Source: DATBGO01 sp050011895 (GTDB lineage: Bacteria > Actinomycetota > Actinomycetes > Streptosporangiales > Streptosporangiaceae). Taken from it: a stretch of 64,000 nucleotides of DNA. Positions 1 through 8,234 of this stretch are shown in pieces. Location of the stretch: NCBI GenBank assembly GCA_050011895.1, contig JBEKIF010000014.1:1-64000 (forward strand), in the 5' to 3' direction. The notes under the pieces were generated by a model. The model did no database searches. It saw only the letters and a program-made list of their open reading frames with translations, and was not told the DNA's origin. Both the position numbers and the translations under genes were made by a program. Position 1 is the stretch's first letter, and each line of letters starts with the position of its first letter.

Positions 1-120
1 CCGCTGGATGTTCAAATAGCGAGGGCGGTAACACAGCTCGGTGGCCCGCTCAGCGCCAGGCAAGCAAAACTGTCAGAGCCAAAGGTGAACATGGACCCTT
101 CAGGGATGAAAACCTCGTCG

Positions 121-193
121 AGCCGGTGAGCGGGGTCGAACCGCTGACCTGCCGTTTACAAGACGGCTGCTCTGCCAACTGAGCTACACCGGC
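121..193 (-). tRNA. tRNA-Thr (UGU)
   Basis: Read on the minus strand, this 73-nt segment folds as a full cloverleaf. The 7-bp acceptor stem is GCCGGTG/CACCGGC with discriminator U. The D arm contains the AGTTGGCAGAGC core, the anticodon stem is GCCGT/ACGGC around loop CTTGTAA (anticodon UGU, reading ACA), and the T arm carries the GGTTCGACCCC core. No CCA is encoded. A degraded partial copy of the same locus lies 2.7 kb away at 2891-2937. Confidence 0.95.
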
Positions 194-411
194 GGGGACT
201 CCGTGCATGGTAGCGGAGGAGAGTCCTGACGTGCGCATCTGGTCTCTGACCTGGGGCTTCGTCAGTGTGCTCTATCCGTGCTTACCGTCACCACCGACGC
301 AACGATGTCCGAGTGGCACCGGCCATCGGCGGGCCGCAGCGGCCCGCTGTGCTGAATACGTGCTGAAGTTTCGGTGCCGCGGAGCACCCAGGATCGCGTC
401 GGCGAGGACCA

Positions 412-1349
412 CTAATAATTCCTGAGCGCCCCGTCACCTAGTGTCGTGTGAACGAAGTTCTCGAGTAGCTGGTCGGCTGTCTTTGTCCAGGCAAACGGGC
501 GGCAGCGTTCGTTCCACCCGTCGATGAAGGTCTCGATCGCGGTGATGAGGTCCTTTACCGAGGTGAAGGTGCCGCGGCGGATGGCCTGGCGGGTGATGAT
601 CCCGAAGAAGATCTCCACCATGTTCAGCCAGGATCCGGAGGTCGGCGTGAAGTGCAGCGTGATCCGCGGGTTTTCGCCAGCCAGGCCTGCACGTCCGGGT
701 GCTTGTGGGTGGCGTAGTTGTCGGCCACGATGTGCAGCGGCACCCGCGGGCAGGCCCGGGCGACCTTCTTCAGGAATTTCAGGAACTCCTCGTGCCGGTG
801 CCGGGGGTGGCAGGCGTCGGTCACCTTGCCGGTGGCGATCTCCAGGGCGGCGAACAGCGTGGTGGTGCCGTGCCGGACGTAGTCATGGGTCGCTTTCTCG
901 GGCAGGCCGGGCCGGATCGGCAGGATCGGCGCGGTCCGGTCCAGCGCCTGGATCTGGGACTTCTCGTCCACCGACAGCACCACCGCCTTGTCCGGGGGGT
1001 TCAGGTACAGCCCCACGACATCGCGGACCTTCGCCTCCAGCTGCGGGTCGGTGGAGAACTTGAACGTCTCGGCCCGCCACGGCTGCAGCCCGTACTCCCG
1101 CCACACGTCCGCGACCTTGACGTTCGACAGGCCCAGCTCGGCGGCCAGCAGCCGGCTCGACCAGTGCGTCACCCCCAGCCGCTCCGGCGGCCGCTCCAGC
1201 GTCGCCAGCACGATCGCCACATCATCGGTGGTCCGCGGCCGGCCCGGCTTGGGCCGGTCATCCAGCCCGCCCAGCCCCCCCGCGGCATACCGCTTCTTCC
1301 ACGCGATCACCGTCGGCTTCGATGCCCCCGTCCGGGTCACGATCGCGCG
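412..1349 (-). pseudogene. IS630-family transposase, 5'-truncated and frameshifted
   Basis: The minus strand encodes most of an IS630-type DDE transposase. Its order is an HTH tail (VTRTGASKPTVIAWKKRY), the first Asp in VLSVDEKSQI, the second Asp in HIVADNYATH, and the catalytic Glu in SWLNMVEIFFG. Near position 668 the frame breaks. Restoring one base in the AAAA run (reading AKNPRITLHF) joins the two halves, so a single-base deletion fits, although some IS630 elements use frameshifting there. The N-terminal 50 or so residues are absent, and homology stops at about 1349, where an unrelated integrase tail begins on the other strand. No terminal inverted repeats were identified. The copy is most likely immobile. 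Confidence 0.85.
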
Positions 1350-1499
1350 TACATGTACAACACCGGTCGGCTGCACCAGGCATTGCCCAGCACGTCCCCG
1401 CCGACGAACGCGACGCGCACCGCACCACGGATCGCGTCGACACGCTACAGATCCGCTCGAAAACCCCTCCTGGGCAGCCTGATCGACGAATACACCTAA
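1350..1499 (+). pseudogene. C-terminal remnant of an rve-type integrase/transposase
   Basis: The plus-strand frame reads YMYNTGRLHQAL and ends in LLGSLIDEYT before a stop. This matches the usual end of actinobacterial IS481/IS3-like integrases: the YN..RPHQAL motif after the catalytic Glu and the LGGLI.EY tail. Everything upstream is missing. The open frame to its left is only the shadow of the IS630 gene on the opposite strand. The remnant abuts the truncated 5' end of that transposase, so two insertion sequences were joined by deletion or recombination. The family assignment rests on short motifs. Confidence 0.55.
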
Positions 1500-1835
1500 C
1501 CCGCCTGACTCATGGAAAACCCGTAGGTTACGTACCAAATCCTATTTCATAGGACACACGATTCATGATAAGCGGACAGTGGCCAAGAATCGTTAACTTG
1601 TACTCTTGCGCCTGCTTTGTCGCTGGATAATGTTACAGACAATTTTGCGCTTGCCCTTTACCCGTGATCTATGCCGAATTGCAGGGACGTTGTCCTCTAG
1701 TGCGCAACAGCCCGCATGCACGATATTAGAGATAGGAAAACACAGCGTTTCCGCATCAATCGGTCGACTTCATCCCCACGTCGCCTGACCGGTCCGAACA
1801 GGTGCCTCTATGCGGAGCGGCAAAGGGAGGTCACG
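1500..1835. other. intergenic, AT-richer, no gene seen
   Basis: This stretch is visibly poorer in GC than the rest of the window and carries no convincing reading frame. With the next two genes it forms a compositionally distinct patch, consistent with imported DNA. A promoter for the lipoprotein gene must lie here, but no clear -35/-10 pair stands out. Confidence 0.4.
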
Positions 1836-2264
1836 ATGAGAACACTAATTGTTCTGGCGCTAGCGGGATTCGTGGCGGGCTCGATGCTCCTGCTGACAGC
1901 TTGCGGTTCGCTATCGTTTGCCAAACCGCCTGTCACAAACAGGGTGCCCGCTTCGCCGTCGCAGTCAGCAACGCAGCCGACAATGCCGTCGCAGTCGCCT
2001 ACTCAGCCGCCCGCACCAGCGCCTACCCAGTCCGCACCAGTGTCGTCGTACCCTCAGGACATCACCGATGCAGGTATTGTCGCGCCTGTCAACTGGATCA
2101 ACAATACCGGCCAGATACTCTGCTCGGACTGGGCCAGTGGGATGTCGTGGACGCAGACAGATAATGCTGTTCTGACGCCTGGCGGCATCTATCCGAACCA
2201 TCTCGCGCTGTATGACGAGATTACCGCGCGGGATCTGTGCCCAGCATACAGCGGCGGAAGTTAA
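1836..2264 (+). CDS. secreted lipoprotein, DUF732-like
   Basis: This is a 142-residue lipoprotein of unknown function. The start is set by GGGAGG five bases upstream of the ATG. Residues 1-23 form a type II signal peptide ending in the lipobox LLTAC. A Pro/Ser/Thr/Gln-rich spacer (about residues 35-75) precedes a small domain with two cysteines (ILCSDWASGM and RDLCPAY). Their spacing and the final C-P-x-Y resemble the mycobacterial DUF732 family. The gene lies in an AT-richer patch next to insertion-sequence debris, suggesting horizontal origin. The DUF732 link is tentative. Confidence 0.7.
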   Translation: MRTLIVLALAGFVAGSMLLLTACGSLSFAKPPVTNRVPASPSQSATQPTMPSQSPTQPPAPAPTQSAPVSSYPQDITDAGIVAPVNWINNTGQILCSDWASGMSWTQTDNAVLTPGGIYPNHLALYDEITARDLCPAYSGGS

Positions 2265-2340
2265 TTGCCGACCTTTGATTCCTTCGGGGACCGTGAAGCA
2301 CGCGAAACGGGTCGAGTCAATCAAAAAAAGGGGGGGTATC

Positions 2341-2637
2341 ATGAGAAACAACGATAATAGGCAAGCATGGGCGCGGTGGGCTGCGACATGGGCGATCCTC
2401 GCTTTCGTAACGCACTTCGTGTTCGCGGCAGTCAATTCGACATCGAGTGCGAGCGCGGCGTCGGTTACTATCGCAGCCAACACGATCTGGATCACCGGAG
2501 TGTTCGTGGCTCTGACAGTAGTTCTGCTGGGCTGGGGCCTCATAGTCCGATACGCGCGGACACTCGGCACATCCGCAGAGAAGGACCAACGACCTTCAAC
2601 CATGCCCGGCGTAGGCCCAGAGCCGCGGTCACGATGA
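2341..2637 (+). CDS. small two-helix membrane protein
   Basis: A 98-residue protein of unknown family starts at an ATG preceded by a purine-rich AAAAAAGGGGGGG run. Two hydrophobic segments, about residues 11-32 and 45-70, are separated by a short Ser/Ala-rich loop and followed by a basic cytoplasmic-looking tail (RYARTLG). It lies 76 bp after the lipoprotein gene in the same orientation, so co-transcription is plausible. The poly-G/poly-A leader is a homopolymer that could vary in length. No catalytic motif is visible. Confidence 0.6.
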   Translation: MRNNDNRQAWARWAATWAILAFVTHFVFAAVNSTSSASAASVTIAANTIWITGVFVALTVVLLGWGLIVRYARTLGTSAEKDQRPSTMPGVGPEPRSR

Positions 2638-3163
2638 CCTCTGCCGCCAACTCGGCCTGACCAACACGAACTCGGGCGGCTAGACGCTATTCACGCCATG
2701 CACATCGGCAGTTGCATTGCTCGCGTCGACTGCATGGGGCTGCTTCAGGGAGCGGCGCGCTTCGGGTCAATCGGGCCATCGCGACCTGCCTGCCAGCATC
2801 CTGCGGGATAGCGGCCCAACTCTGGCGCGTGCCGAGTACATGCCGAACTCACCGCCCGTTCGCGCATTCGAGCAGGTCAGGGCCGGTTCCGTCTGCCGTT
2901 TGCAAGACGGCTGCTCTGCCAACTGAGCAACACCGGCGGGGACTTCGAGAATGGTAGCTGAACCCGGTCCTGACGTGCGCATCCAGCTTCTGACCTGCGG
3001 CTTCGTTTGCGCGATGGCGTATGTTCGGCGCGACCCGGCAGTAGCCTCATGTCCGACTCACGCCGGCCGCCAGTGGGTACCTGTGCCAAAGTTTGGGGTG
3101 CCAGCCCCGTGCGCTGTAAGGCAACGGCTGATTCCGGGTCAGCGGGTAGCGAGATCATGAGGC
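2638..3163. other. intergenic with duplicated tRNA locus
   Basis: Apart from the roughly 115-bp duplicate of the tRNA-Thr region (2891-3006, matching 148-262), no gene or terminator is apparent. Open frames here pass through the tRNA copy and have no homology-like features. Confidence 0.45.
2891..2937 (-). pseudogene. tRNA remnant, 5' half of a tRNA-Thr copy
   Basis: This repeats the 5' half of the tRNA at 121-193. The 5' acceptor strand, D arm and whole anticodon arm are present, but the loop reads CTTGCAA, so the anticodon would be UGC (Ala) instead of UGU. The T arm is absent. A short CCGGC just beyond could re-pair with the acceptor strand, but no normal tRNA can form. The flank beyond the tRNA 5' end is also duplicated to about 3006 (matching 194-262), so the copy is a segmental duplication. 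Confidence 0.75.
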
Positions 3164-3469
3164 ATGCCCGACTCGACGATCGGCGACGTGGCCGAGATCG
3201 AGAGCTTCCTCTCCCGGACCTGCGACGACGTGCTGAGCTGGCTTCCGGGGACCGGGTGGCAGCCGGCTTGGCAGTCGGAGGCAGCCCGCGAGCTCAGCGA
3301 AAGCGAGGCCCGCGCGGACGGAACGACGTGGAGTGACGTGCCGGTCCGGACCTCCTACGCGGCAGCTGCAATCTTCCTACTGACGGCTGCGGACTGCCTG
3401 CGCGCGATGGCGGACTCGGTCAACGTACTGACCGCGACGTACACGTGGGCGTACTGGCCCGCGCAGTGA
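3164..3469 (+). pseudogene. truncated hypothetical protein, frameshifted C-terminus
   Basis: The reading frame begins MPDSTIGDVAEIESFLSRTC, looks genuinely coding, and runs to TATYT before ending WAYWPAQ-stop. In the next frame the same bases read VLARAVMEP, which continues an AA..LL.AADCLRAMAD..NVLT helix far better. A small frameshift near 3445 is therefore likely. The restored frame then runs straight into the 3' end of the convergent VOC gene at 3478, so the rest of the protein has also been lost. Function unknown. Confidence 0.5.
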
Positions 3470-3477
3470 TGGAACCT

Positions 3478-3864
3478 TTAGTCTTGGAGCAGCCCGAGGG
3501 TATTGCCGTCGGGGTCCTTGAACCAGGCGCCCTTGCTGGTTCCCAGTACCGCGATGCCCTTCTCGTCGGTCGCGATCTGGGCCTGGTCGTAGCGCTCGAA
3601 TCGGACGCCGTCCGCGGTCAGGTTATCGACGACTGCCTCGATGTCGTTTACGTACCAGCCGGCCACGGTCGCGTGCGACTTTCCCGCGTCTGGAGGGGAG
3701 GGAAAGATGTGGAGCACTGTCTGCTCGCCGCACTGATAGGTGCGCCCGCCGTCAGGGTCATCGCCTTGCGCCGTGAGGCCGAGCTTTTTCTCGTAAAAGT
3801 CCGTGGCGAGCTTCATGTCTGACACGGCGACGACCGCGCCGACCCTGTAGTTGCTCAATGCCAT
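3478..3864 (-). CDS. VOC family protein (glyoxalase/bleomycin-resistance fold)
   Basis: A 128-residue single-domain vicinal-oxygen-chelate protein. The N-terminal strand-helix (VGAVVAVSDMKLATDFYEKK) and the C-terminal WFKDPDGNTLGLLQ motif are typical, the latter placing a metal- or substrate-contacting region before the last strand. Members are dioxygenases, isomerases, or binding proteins for toxic small molecules. The substrate cannot be inferred. The start is supported by GAGGAGAA upstream of the ATG. The gene stands alone, convergent with the truncated gene to its left. Confidence 0.85.
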   Translation of the reverse strand: MALSNYRVGAVVAVSDMKLATDFYEKKLGLTAQGDDPDGGRTYQCGEQTVLHIFPSPPDAGKSHATVAGWYVNDIEAVVDNLTADGVRFERYDQAQIATDEKGIAVLGTSKGAWFKDPDGNTLGLLQD

Positions 3865-4022
3865 CGCGGAATTCTCCTCTGCGAGCCGCGTCCTGGGCAG
3901 GGACTTGGTCCGAGCCGCTTCATCGACCCCAGGTCGCCTCGGTGCCCGGACGGCCCGGTTTACTTGAATCGCGGTCCTGCGAGGCCTCTGGCCGAACCTG
4001 GCCCGAGGCCTCGCAGCAGGAC

Positions 4023-4227
4023 CTACCCCTCGGTCAGAATCAGAAGCGTATCGGGATGTAGGGCATCGTGCTTCAGCGCTTCCGCGGCGCCCTCGGTCTG
4101 CATGAGCCGCTCGAAGGCGGCGAAGTCGGGTATCTCGACGATCAGCCCGACCCGGTTGGATCTGTTCGGGTCCCGGAAGGTGCGCGCGGTAATGCCATGC
4201 GGTCCGCCGCGTCCCGATAGCTCATAA
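4023..4227 (-). pseudogene. N-truncated small alpha/beta-barrel-like protein
   Basis: The minus strand reads GGPHGITARTFRDPNRSNRV followed by GLIVEIPDFAAFERLMQTEG and ends LLILTEG. This is the layout of small dimeric alpha/beta-barrel (antibiotic-biosynthesis-monooxygenase or cyclase-like) proteins, in which x-DDPN-x-V precedes a strand and a helix. The frame is closed by a stop at about 4228 and has no start codon, so the first half is missing. It lies immediately upstream of the divergent Pat gene, whose leader it touches. Confidence 0.5.
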
Positions 4228-4274
4228 TGCTATAAATGCGGCACCGTCAGCCGTCGCAGAACCGGGGGAGCGAT

Positions 4275-6950
4275 GTGAGCGCAGACGCCGAGCCCAGTGT
4301 TTACGCTCTGCTGAACGACGGCACCACGATCGAGATCCGGCCCGCGCGGCCTGACGACTACGACGCGGTGCGGGAGATGCACGAGAAGCTGACCCCGGAC
4401 AGTCTCTACCTGCGCTTCTTCAGCATGAGCCCGATCGCAGCCGAACGGGAGGCACGCCGGCTCTGCCGTGCGCCCGCGCCGGACCACGCCGCGCTGCTCG
4501 CCCTGATGGACGGCGAGCTGATCGGCTGCGGCAGTTACGAGTGCGGCGATCCCCCGTCCCGGTCGGCCGAGGTCGCCTTTACGGTTGCCGATGACATGCA
4601 CAACCGCGGCGTCGGCATGCTGCTGCTGGAGCACCTGATCTCGCTGGCCCGCAACCGCGGCCTGCAAGCCTTCACCGCAGAGACGCAATGCGAGAACGCG
4701 CTCATGCTCAGAGTGTTCGCCGACGCCGGGCTGCAGGCGTACCGCACCCTGGCCGACGGTGTGTACGACCTCACGTTCCCGCTGCCCACCGGCGAGGCCG
4801 ACGTCGCCCTCAGCACCTACCGTGACGCGGTGGCCGAGCGGGAGCGGTCGGCCAACGTGGCCAGCCTGCAGCACCTGCTGGCCCCGGCCTCGGTCGCGGT
4901 CATCGGCGCAAGCCGGCGGCCGGGCTCGGTCGGGCGGGCCATCCTGCACAACATAATGACCGGCGGCTTCCCCGGCCCGGTTTACGCGGTCAACCCGGCC
5001 GTAGCCGAACTGGACGGCGTGCCCTGCGTCCCGTCGGCGGCGGCGCTGCCCGAACACGTCGACCTGGCGGTCATCGCCACGCCGGCGGCTGCCGTGCCCG
5101 GCATCGCCGAAGAATGCGGGCGGCGGGGGGTCAAGGCGCTGGTAGTGCTCGCGGCGGGACTCGACGGCGCCGGCCGCACGGAATTGCTGGACATCTGCCG
5201 CCGCCACGGCATGCGCATGGTGGGGCCGGCCAGCTTCGGGGTGGCCGACACCAGTGCCGGCCTCGACGCCACGTTCGCGGCCCGCCATCCCGAGCCGGGA
5301 AGCGCTGGCCTCGCCCTGCAGTCGACCGGCGGCACCGGCTTCGTCCTGGTTGAGCACCTGTCGCGGATCGGCATCGGGATCTCCTCCCTCGTCTCGCTGG
5401 GCGACAAAGACGACGTGTCCGGCGAAGACATGCTGCTGTGGTGGGAGTCCGACCAGGCGACAAAGCTGGCCCTGCTGTATCTGGAGTCGATCGTGAACCC
5501 GCCCAAGTTCGCCCGCACGGCCCGCCGCGTCGGCCGCAGCGTGCCGGTCCTGACCGTGATTGTGGGCCGGTCCATGACCGGCCGGCGCCTGGCCGGGGCT
5601 CGCGCCACGGCGGCTACCCCCCTGCTCACCAGGCAGGCCCTGTTCGAGCAGGCCGGGGTGATCGCCACCGCGAACCTCGGCGAGCTGCTCGACACCGCGG
5701 TCCTGCTGGCCACGCAGCCGGCCCCCGCCGGGCCCAGGGTCGCCGTGGTGTCCAACACCCGCGGCGCCGTGGTGCTCGCCGCCGACGCGTGCGACGACGC
5801 GGGCCTGCAGCTCGCCGACCTGGCCGAGGACACCCAGCGGGCGCTCCGGGACCTGCTTCCCCGGGACGCCACGGTGACCGGGCCGGTCGATACCACCCTG
5901 CTGATCGGCCCCGGCGCCTTCCGTCAATGCCTGGAGCTGGTCGGGGCCGATCCGGGCGTCGACGCGGTGCTGGCGCTGACGGTCACGAGCGCACGCGGTG
6001 ACCTGGTTCCCGAGGTGCCCGCCGCACGGCTGCCGGTGCCGATCGCCGCCGCAGTGCTGGACCAGGTGGAAGTTGTCCGGCTGCTCCGGGCCCCGGACGA
6101 AGACTCCCCCGCCGTGCCGGCCTATGCCTACTCTGAGTCCGCCGCCCACGCCCTCGGCCACGCCGCGCGCTACGGCATGTGGCGGGCGATCCCGCCGGGA
6201 CACGTACCCGACCTCGACGGCCTGCGCCGGGACCGGGCGAGGGAACTGGTCGCCGGGTTTCTCGCCGGCACCCGGGGCGGCTGGCTGCCGCTGGACCCGA
6301 CCGTGGAACTCCTGGGCTGCTACGGCGTGCCGCTGGCCGACAGCATCGGGGTCGTAACGGAGGACGCCGCCATCGCGGCGGCAGCACGGTTCGAGGGCCC
6401 CGTCGCGCTCAGAGCGGACGTGCCCGGCCTGATGCGCGCGCGTGGCGCCGGCGCCCTGCTGATCGATCTGCACGGCGCGGACGAAGTGCGGCGCGGGTTC
6501 CGCTCGCTAAGGGAGGCTTTCGGCCACCGGCTGACCGGTGTCATCGTCAAGCCGATGGTCACGGGCGGCGTCGAGGTGACGATCAGCGTGCTGCAGGAAG
6601 TGGTCGTCGGCCCGCTGGTGCTGTTCGGGGTCGGCGGTGCGGCCGCCGATATGCTGGCTGATCGCGCGGCGCGGCTGGCTCCGCTCACCGACACCGATGC
6701 CGACGAGCTGATCCGCTCCATACGAGCCGCCCCGCTCCTGCTCGGGCGCCCCGACGCCCCCGGCGCTGATCTCGCCGCGCTGCGGGACCTGCTGCTGCGC
6801 GTCTCCCAGATGGCCGACGACCTGCCGCAGATCGCCGAGCTCGAGCTGAGCCCGGTCTTCGCCCGCCCCGACGGCGTGCAGGCCGTCGATGCCCGGATCC
6901 GCCTGCAGGCCGCTGACCCCGCGGACGCCCACCTCCGTCGGCTGCGCTGA
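4275..6950 (+). CDS. GNAT/acyl-CoA synthetase (ADP-forming)-like fusion, Pat-type protein acetyltransferase
   Basis: An 891-residue multidomain protein. Residues 1-165 form a GNAT acetyltransferase domain with the acetyl-CoA loop NRGVGMLLLEHL. A CoA-binding Rossmann domain follows (VAVIGASRRPGSVGRAI, about residue 200), then two succinyl-CoA-ligase-like domains (STGGTGFVLVEHLSRIG; VSLGDKDDVSGEDML) and a C-terminal ATP-grasp domain (about 670-880). Such fusions include the bacterial Pat enzymes that acetylate and silence acyl-CoA synthetases. The GNAT-first order is common in actinobacteria. GTG 4275 is chosen because GGGGGAG lies five bases upstream; an in-frame ATG at 4236 has no ribosome site. 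A PrpE-type synthetase, a plausible target, is encoded at 21551-23437. Confidence 0.85.
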   Translation: MSADAEPSVYALLNDGTTIEIRPARPDDYDAVREMHEKLTPDSLYLRFFSMSPIAAEREARRLCRAPAPDHAALLALMDGELIGCGSYECGDPPSRSAEVAFTVADDMHNRGVGMLLLEHLISLARNRGLQAFTAETQCENALMLRVFADAGLQAYRTLADGVYDLTFPLPTGEADVALSTYRDAVAERERSANVASLQHLLAPASVAVIGASRRPGSVGRAILHNIMTGGFPGPVYAVNPAVAELDGVPCVPSAAALPEHVDLAVIATPAAAVPGIAEECGRRGVKALVVLAAGLDGAGRTELLDICRRHGMRMVGPASFGVADTSAGLDATFAARHPEPGSAGLALQSTGGTGFVLVEHLSRIGIGISSLVSLGDKDDVSGEDMLLWWESDQATKLALLYLESIVNPPKFARTARRVGRSVPVLTVIVGRSMTGRRLAGARATAATPLLTRQALFEQAGVIATANLGELLDTAVLLATQPAPAGPRVAVVSNTRGAVVLAADACDDAGLQLADLAEDTQRALRDLLPRDATVTGPVDTTLLIGPGAFRQCLELVGADPGVDAVLALTVTSARGDLVPEVPAARLPVPIAAAVLDQVEVVRLLRAPDEDSPAVPAYAYSESAAHALGHAARYGMWRAIPPGHVPDLDGLRRDRARELVAGFLAGTRGGWLPLDPTVELLGCYGVPLADSIGVVTEDAAIAAAARFEGPVALRADVPGLMRARGAGALLIDLHGADEVRRGFRSLREAFGHRLTGVIVKPMVTGGVEVTISVLQEVVVGPLVLFGVGGAAADMLADRAARLAPLTDTDADELIRSIRAAPLLLGRPDAPGADLAALRDLLLRVSQMADDLPQIAELELSPVFARPDGVQAVDARIRLQAADPADAHLRRLR

Positions 6951-7373
6951 CCGCCTGTCGCCGCACCATAACCGTCGAGTCGGCGGTTTCCGGCTTGCTG
7001 CTCGCGGTTCTTACAGCCGTTATAGCCGTGTCAGCGGCCAGCGTCAGCCTGCTTCGGTCAGGCGATCGAACCCGGCGTAGTTCTGGCCGGTAATGCGCCG
7101 GGACCGCCTGAACGCTCACGGATCACCCGCTCGACGGCGGCTGGGTTGCCAGGGTCATGAATGAGCGGGCAAACCAGCTGGGGCCGGGAACCGCGACATC
7201 CGTCAGTTTTCAGAGTCCCGTAGTTTTCGGTACGCCACATGCCTGCGTAGCGGGCCCTCGCCGACATCCGGGCCGTCGAAGTCCTCGGTTGATCAGAAGG
7301 AGAACTGTCAGTGCCGCGGGAGGGAGTAGAACGCGACGCTGCCTGGCCGCAGGCCCTGCGACTCCTGCAGGCG
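6951..7373. other. intergenic between convergent genes, no gene assigned
   Basis: Between the Pat-like gene and convergent msrB there are open frames on both strands but no start with a ribosome site and no recognisable domain. No strong terminator hairpin was found. Confidence 0.35.
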
Positions 7374-7838
7374 TCAGCTGCCAGGCTGGCTGTCGCTCTG
7401 ATCCCGGGCTGGCAGCGCGGGCTCGAAGGCCAGCGCGCACGAATTGATGCAATAGCGCTTGCCTGTGGGAGCCGGCCCGTCGCGGAAAACATGGCCCAGA
7501 TGGCCGCCGCAGCGGCGACAGACCACCTCCGTACGGCGCAGGAATAGCCTGTTGTCCGGCCGCAGCTCAACAGCCAGTGCGACAGCCGGCTCGTAGAAGC
7601 TCGGCCAGCCCGTACCGGATGCGAACTTGGCGTCCGAGCGGAACAACTCGTTCCCGCAGCCGGCGCAGCAGTAGGAGCCGTTCTCCTTGGCGTGAACGTA
7701 TCTGCCGGTGAATGCTGGCTCAGTGTGGCTACGGCGCAGCACGTCGTACTGCTGGCGAGTCAGTTCCTGCCGCCACTGCTCGTCCGGCTTGTGGATCTCG
7801 GTCGCTGCGGTGGCCTGCGTGGCCTTAGTGCGGCGCAT
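7374..7838 (-). CDS. msrB: peptide-methionine (R)-S-oxide reductase MsrB
   Basis: A 154-residue MsrB, which reduces R-methionine sulfoxide in proteins and so repairs oxidative damage in the cytoplasm. The family hallmarks are all present: zinc-binding CAGC (about residue 58) and CRRCGGHLGHVF (about 106), the substrate region SGTGWPSFYEP, and the catalytic Cys in KRYCINSCALAF near the C-terminus. The length is normal for a stand-alone MsrB, with no MsrA fusion. The start has GGAGAG upstream. The gene appears monocistronic. Confidence 0.95.
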   Translation of the reverse strand: MRRTKATQATAATEIHKPDEQWRQELTRQQYDVLRRSHTEPAFTGRYVHAKENGSYCCAGCGNELFRSDAKFASGTGWPSFYEPAVALAVELRPDNRLFLRRTEVVCRRCGGHLGHVFRDGPAPTGKRYCINSCALAFEPALPARDQSDSQPGS

Positions 7839-8234
7839 CGGTGCTCTCTCCTGGAGTGTGGCTTTCTCAGAGCTGGACCCGTCACCGGCCAGAATCGGCT
7901 GTCGCCTCGCCCCGGCCCGTCACGCCAGGCCGGGGCGGCTCAGGAAGCACCTGGCGTGGCAACAATCCCGGCCGACCATGGGGGTGCCGGTCTCAGCAAG
8001 CGAATCGCAATCCACCCAGTGCAACAAGCTGACTGGACCTCGCCATTCCAGCGGACGGTGGTCGGGCCAGGTCTCGCCAGGACTTCAGCGAGACGGCCAG
8101 GGTGACCGGCCCTTCCTGACTGACCCAGGCCAGCGGCTAGGAGCGCGCTGCCGGGGCCCGGCGCGGCCTGGTTACCTTCCGGATAGCCGGCAGGAGGCTC
8201 ATCACGGCTTCGGCGTGGGAAGCGTGCCCGTAGT
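7839..8234. other. intergenic between divergent msrB and murA
   Basis: About 400 bp that must contain both promoters. No small gene, tRNA or clear hairpin is visible, and the open frames here look like GC-skew shadows. Confidence 0.35.

Noticed and set aside
121..2937. A classic tRNA attachment-site pair flanking an integrative element
   Set aside because: The duplicated part is the tRNA 5' half plus upstream flank, no intact integrase lies between, and the usual 3'-end identity is absent.
4230..6473. A long minus-strand reading frame of 747 codons opposite the Pat-like gene
   Set aside because: The composition is Gly/Arg/His-rich with no domain, and it is the exact shadow of a gene with clear domains on the plus strand.
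7058..7570. A minus-strand frame from 7570 running beyond the msrB stop, ending in a protein-like stretch (WRTENYGTLKTDG...)
   Set aside because: It overlaps msrB in another frame, has no start near the protein-like part and matches no family I recognise.
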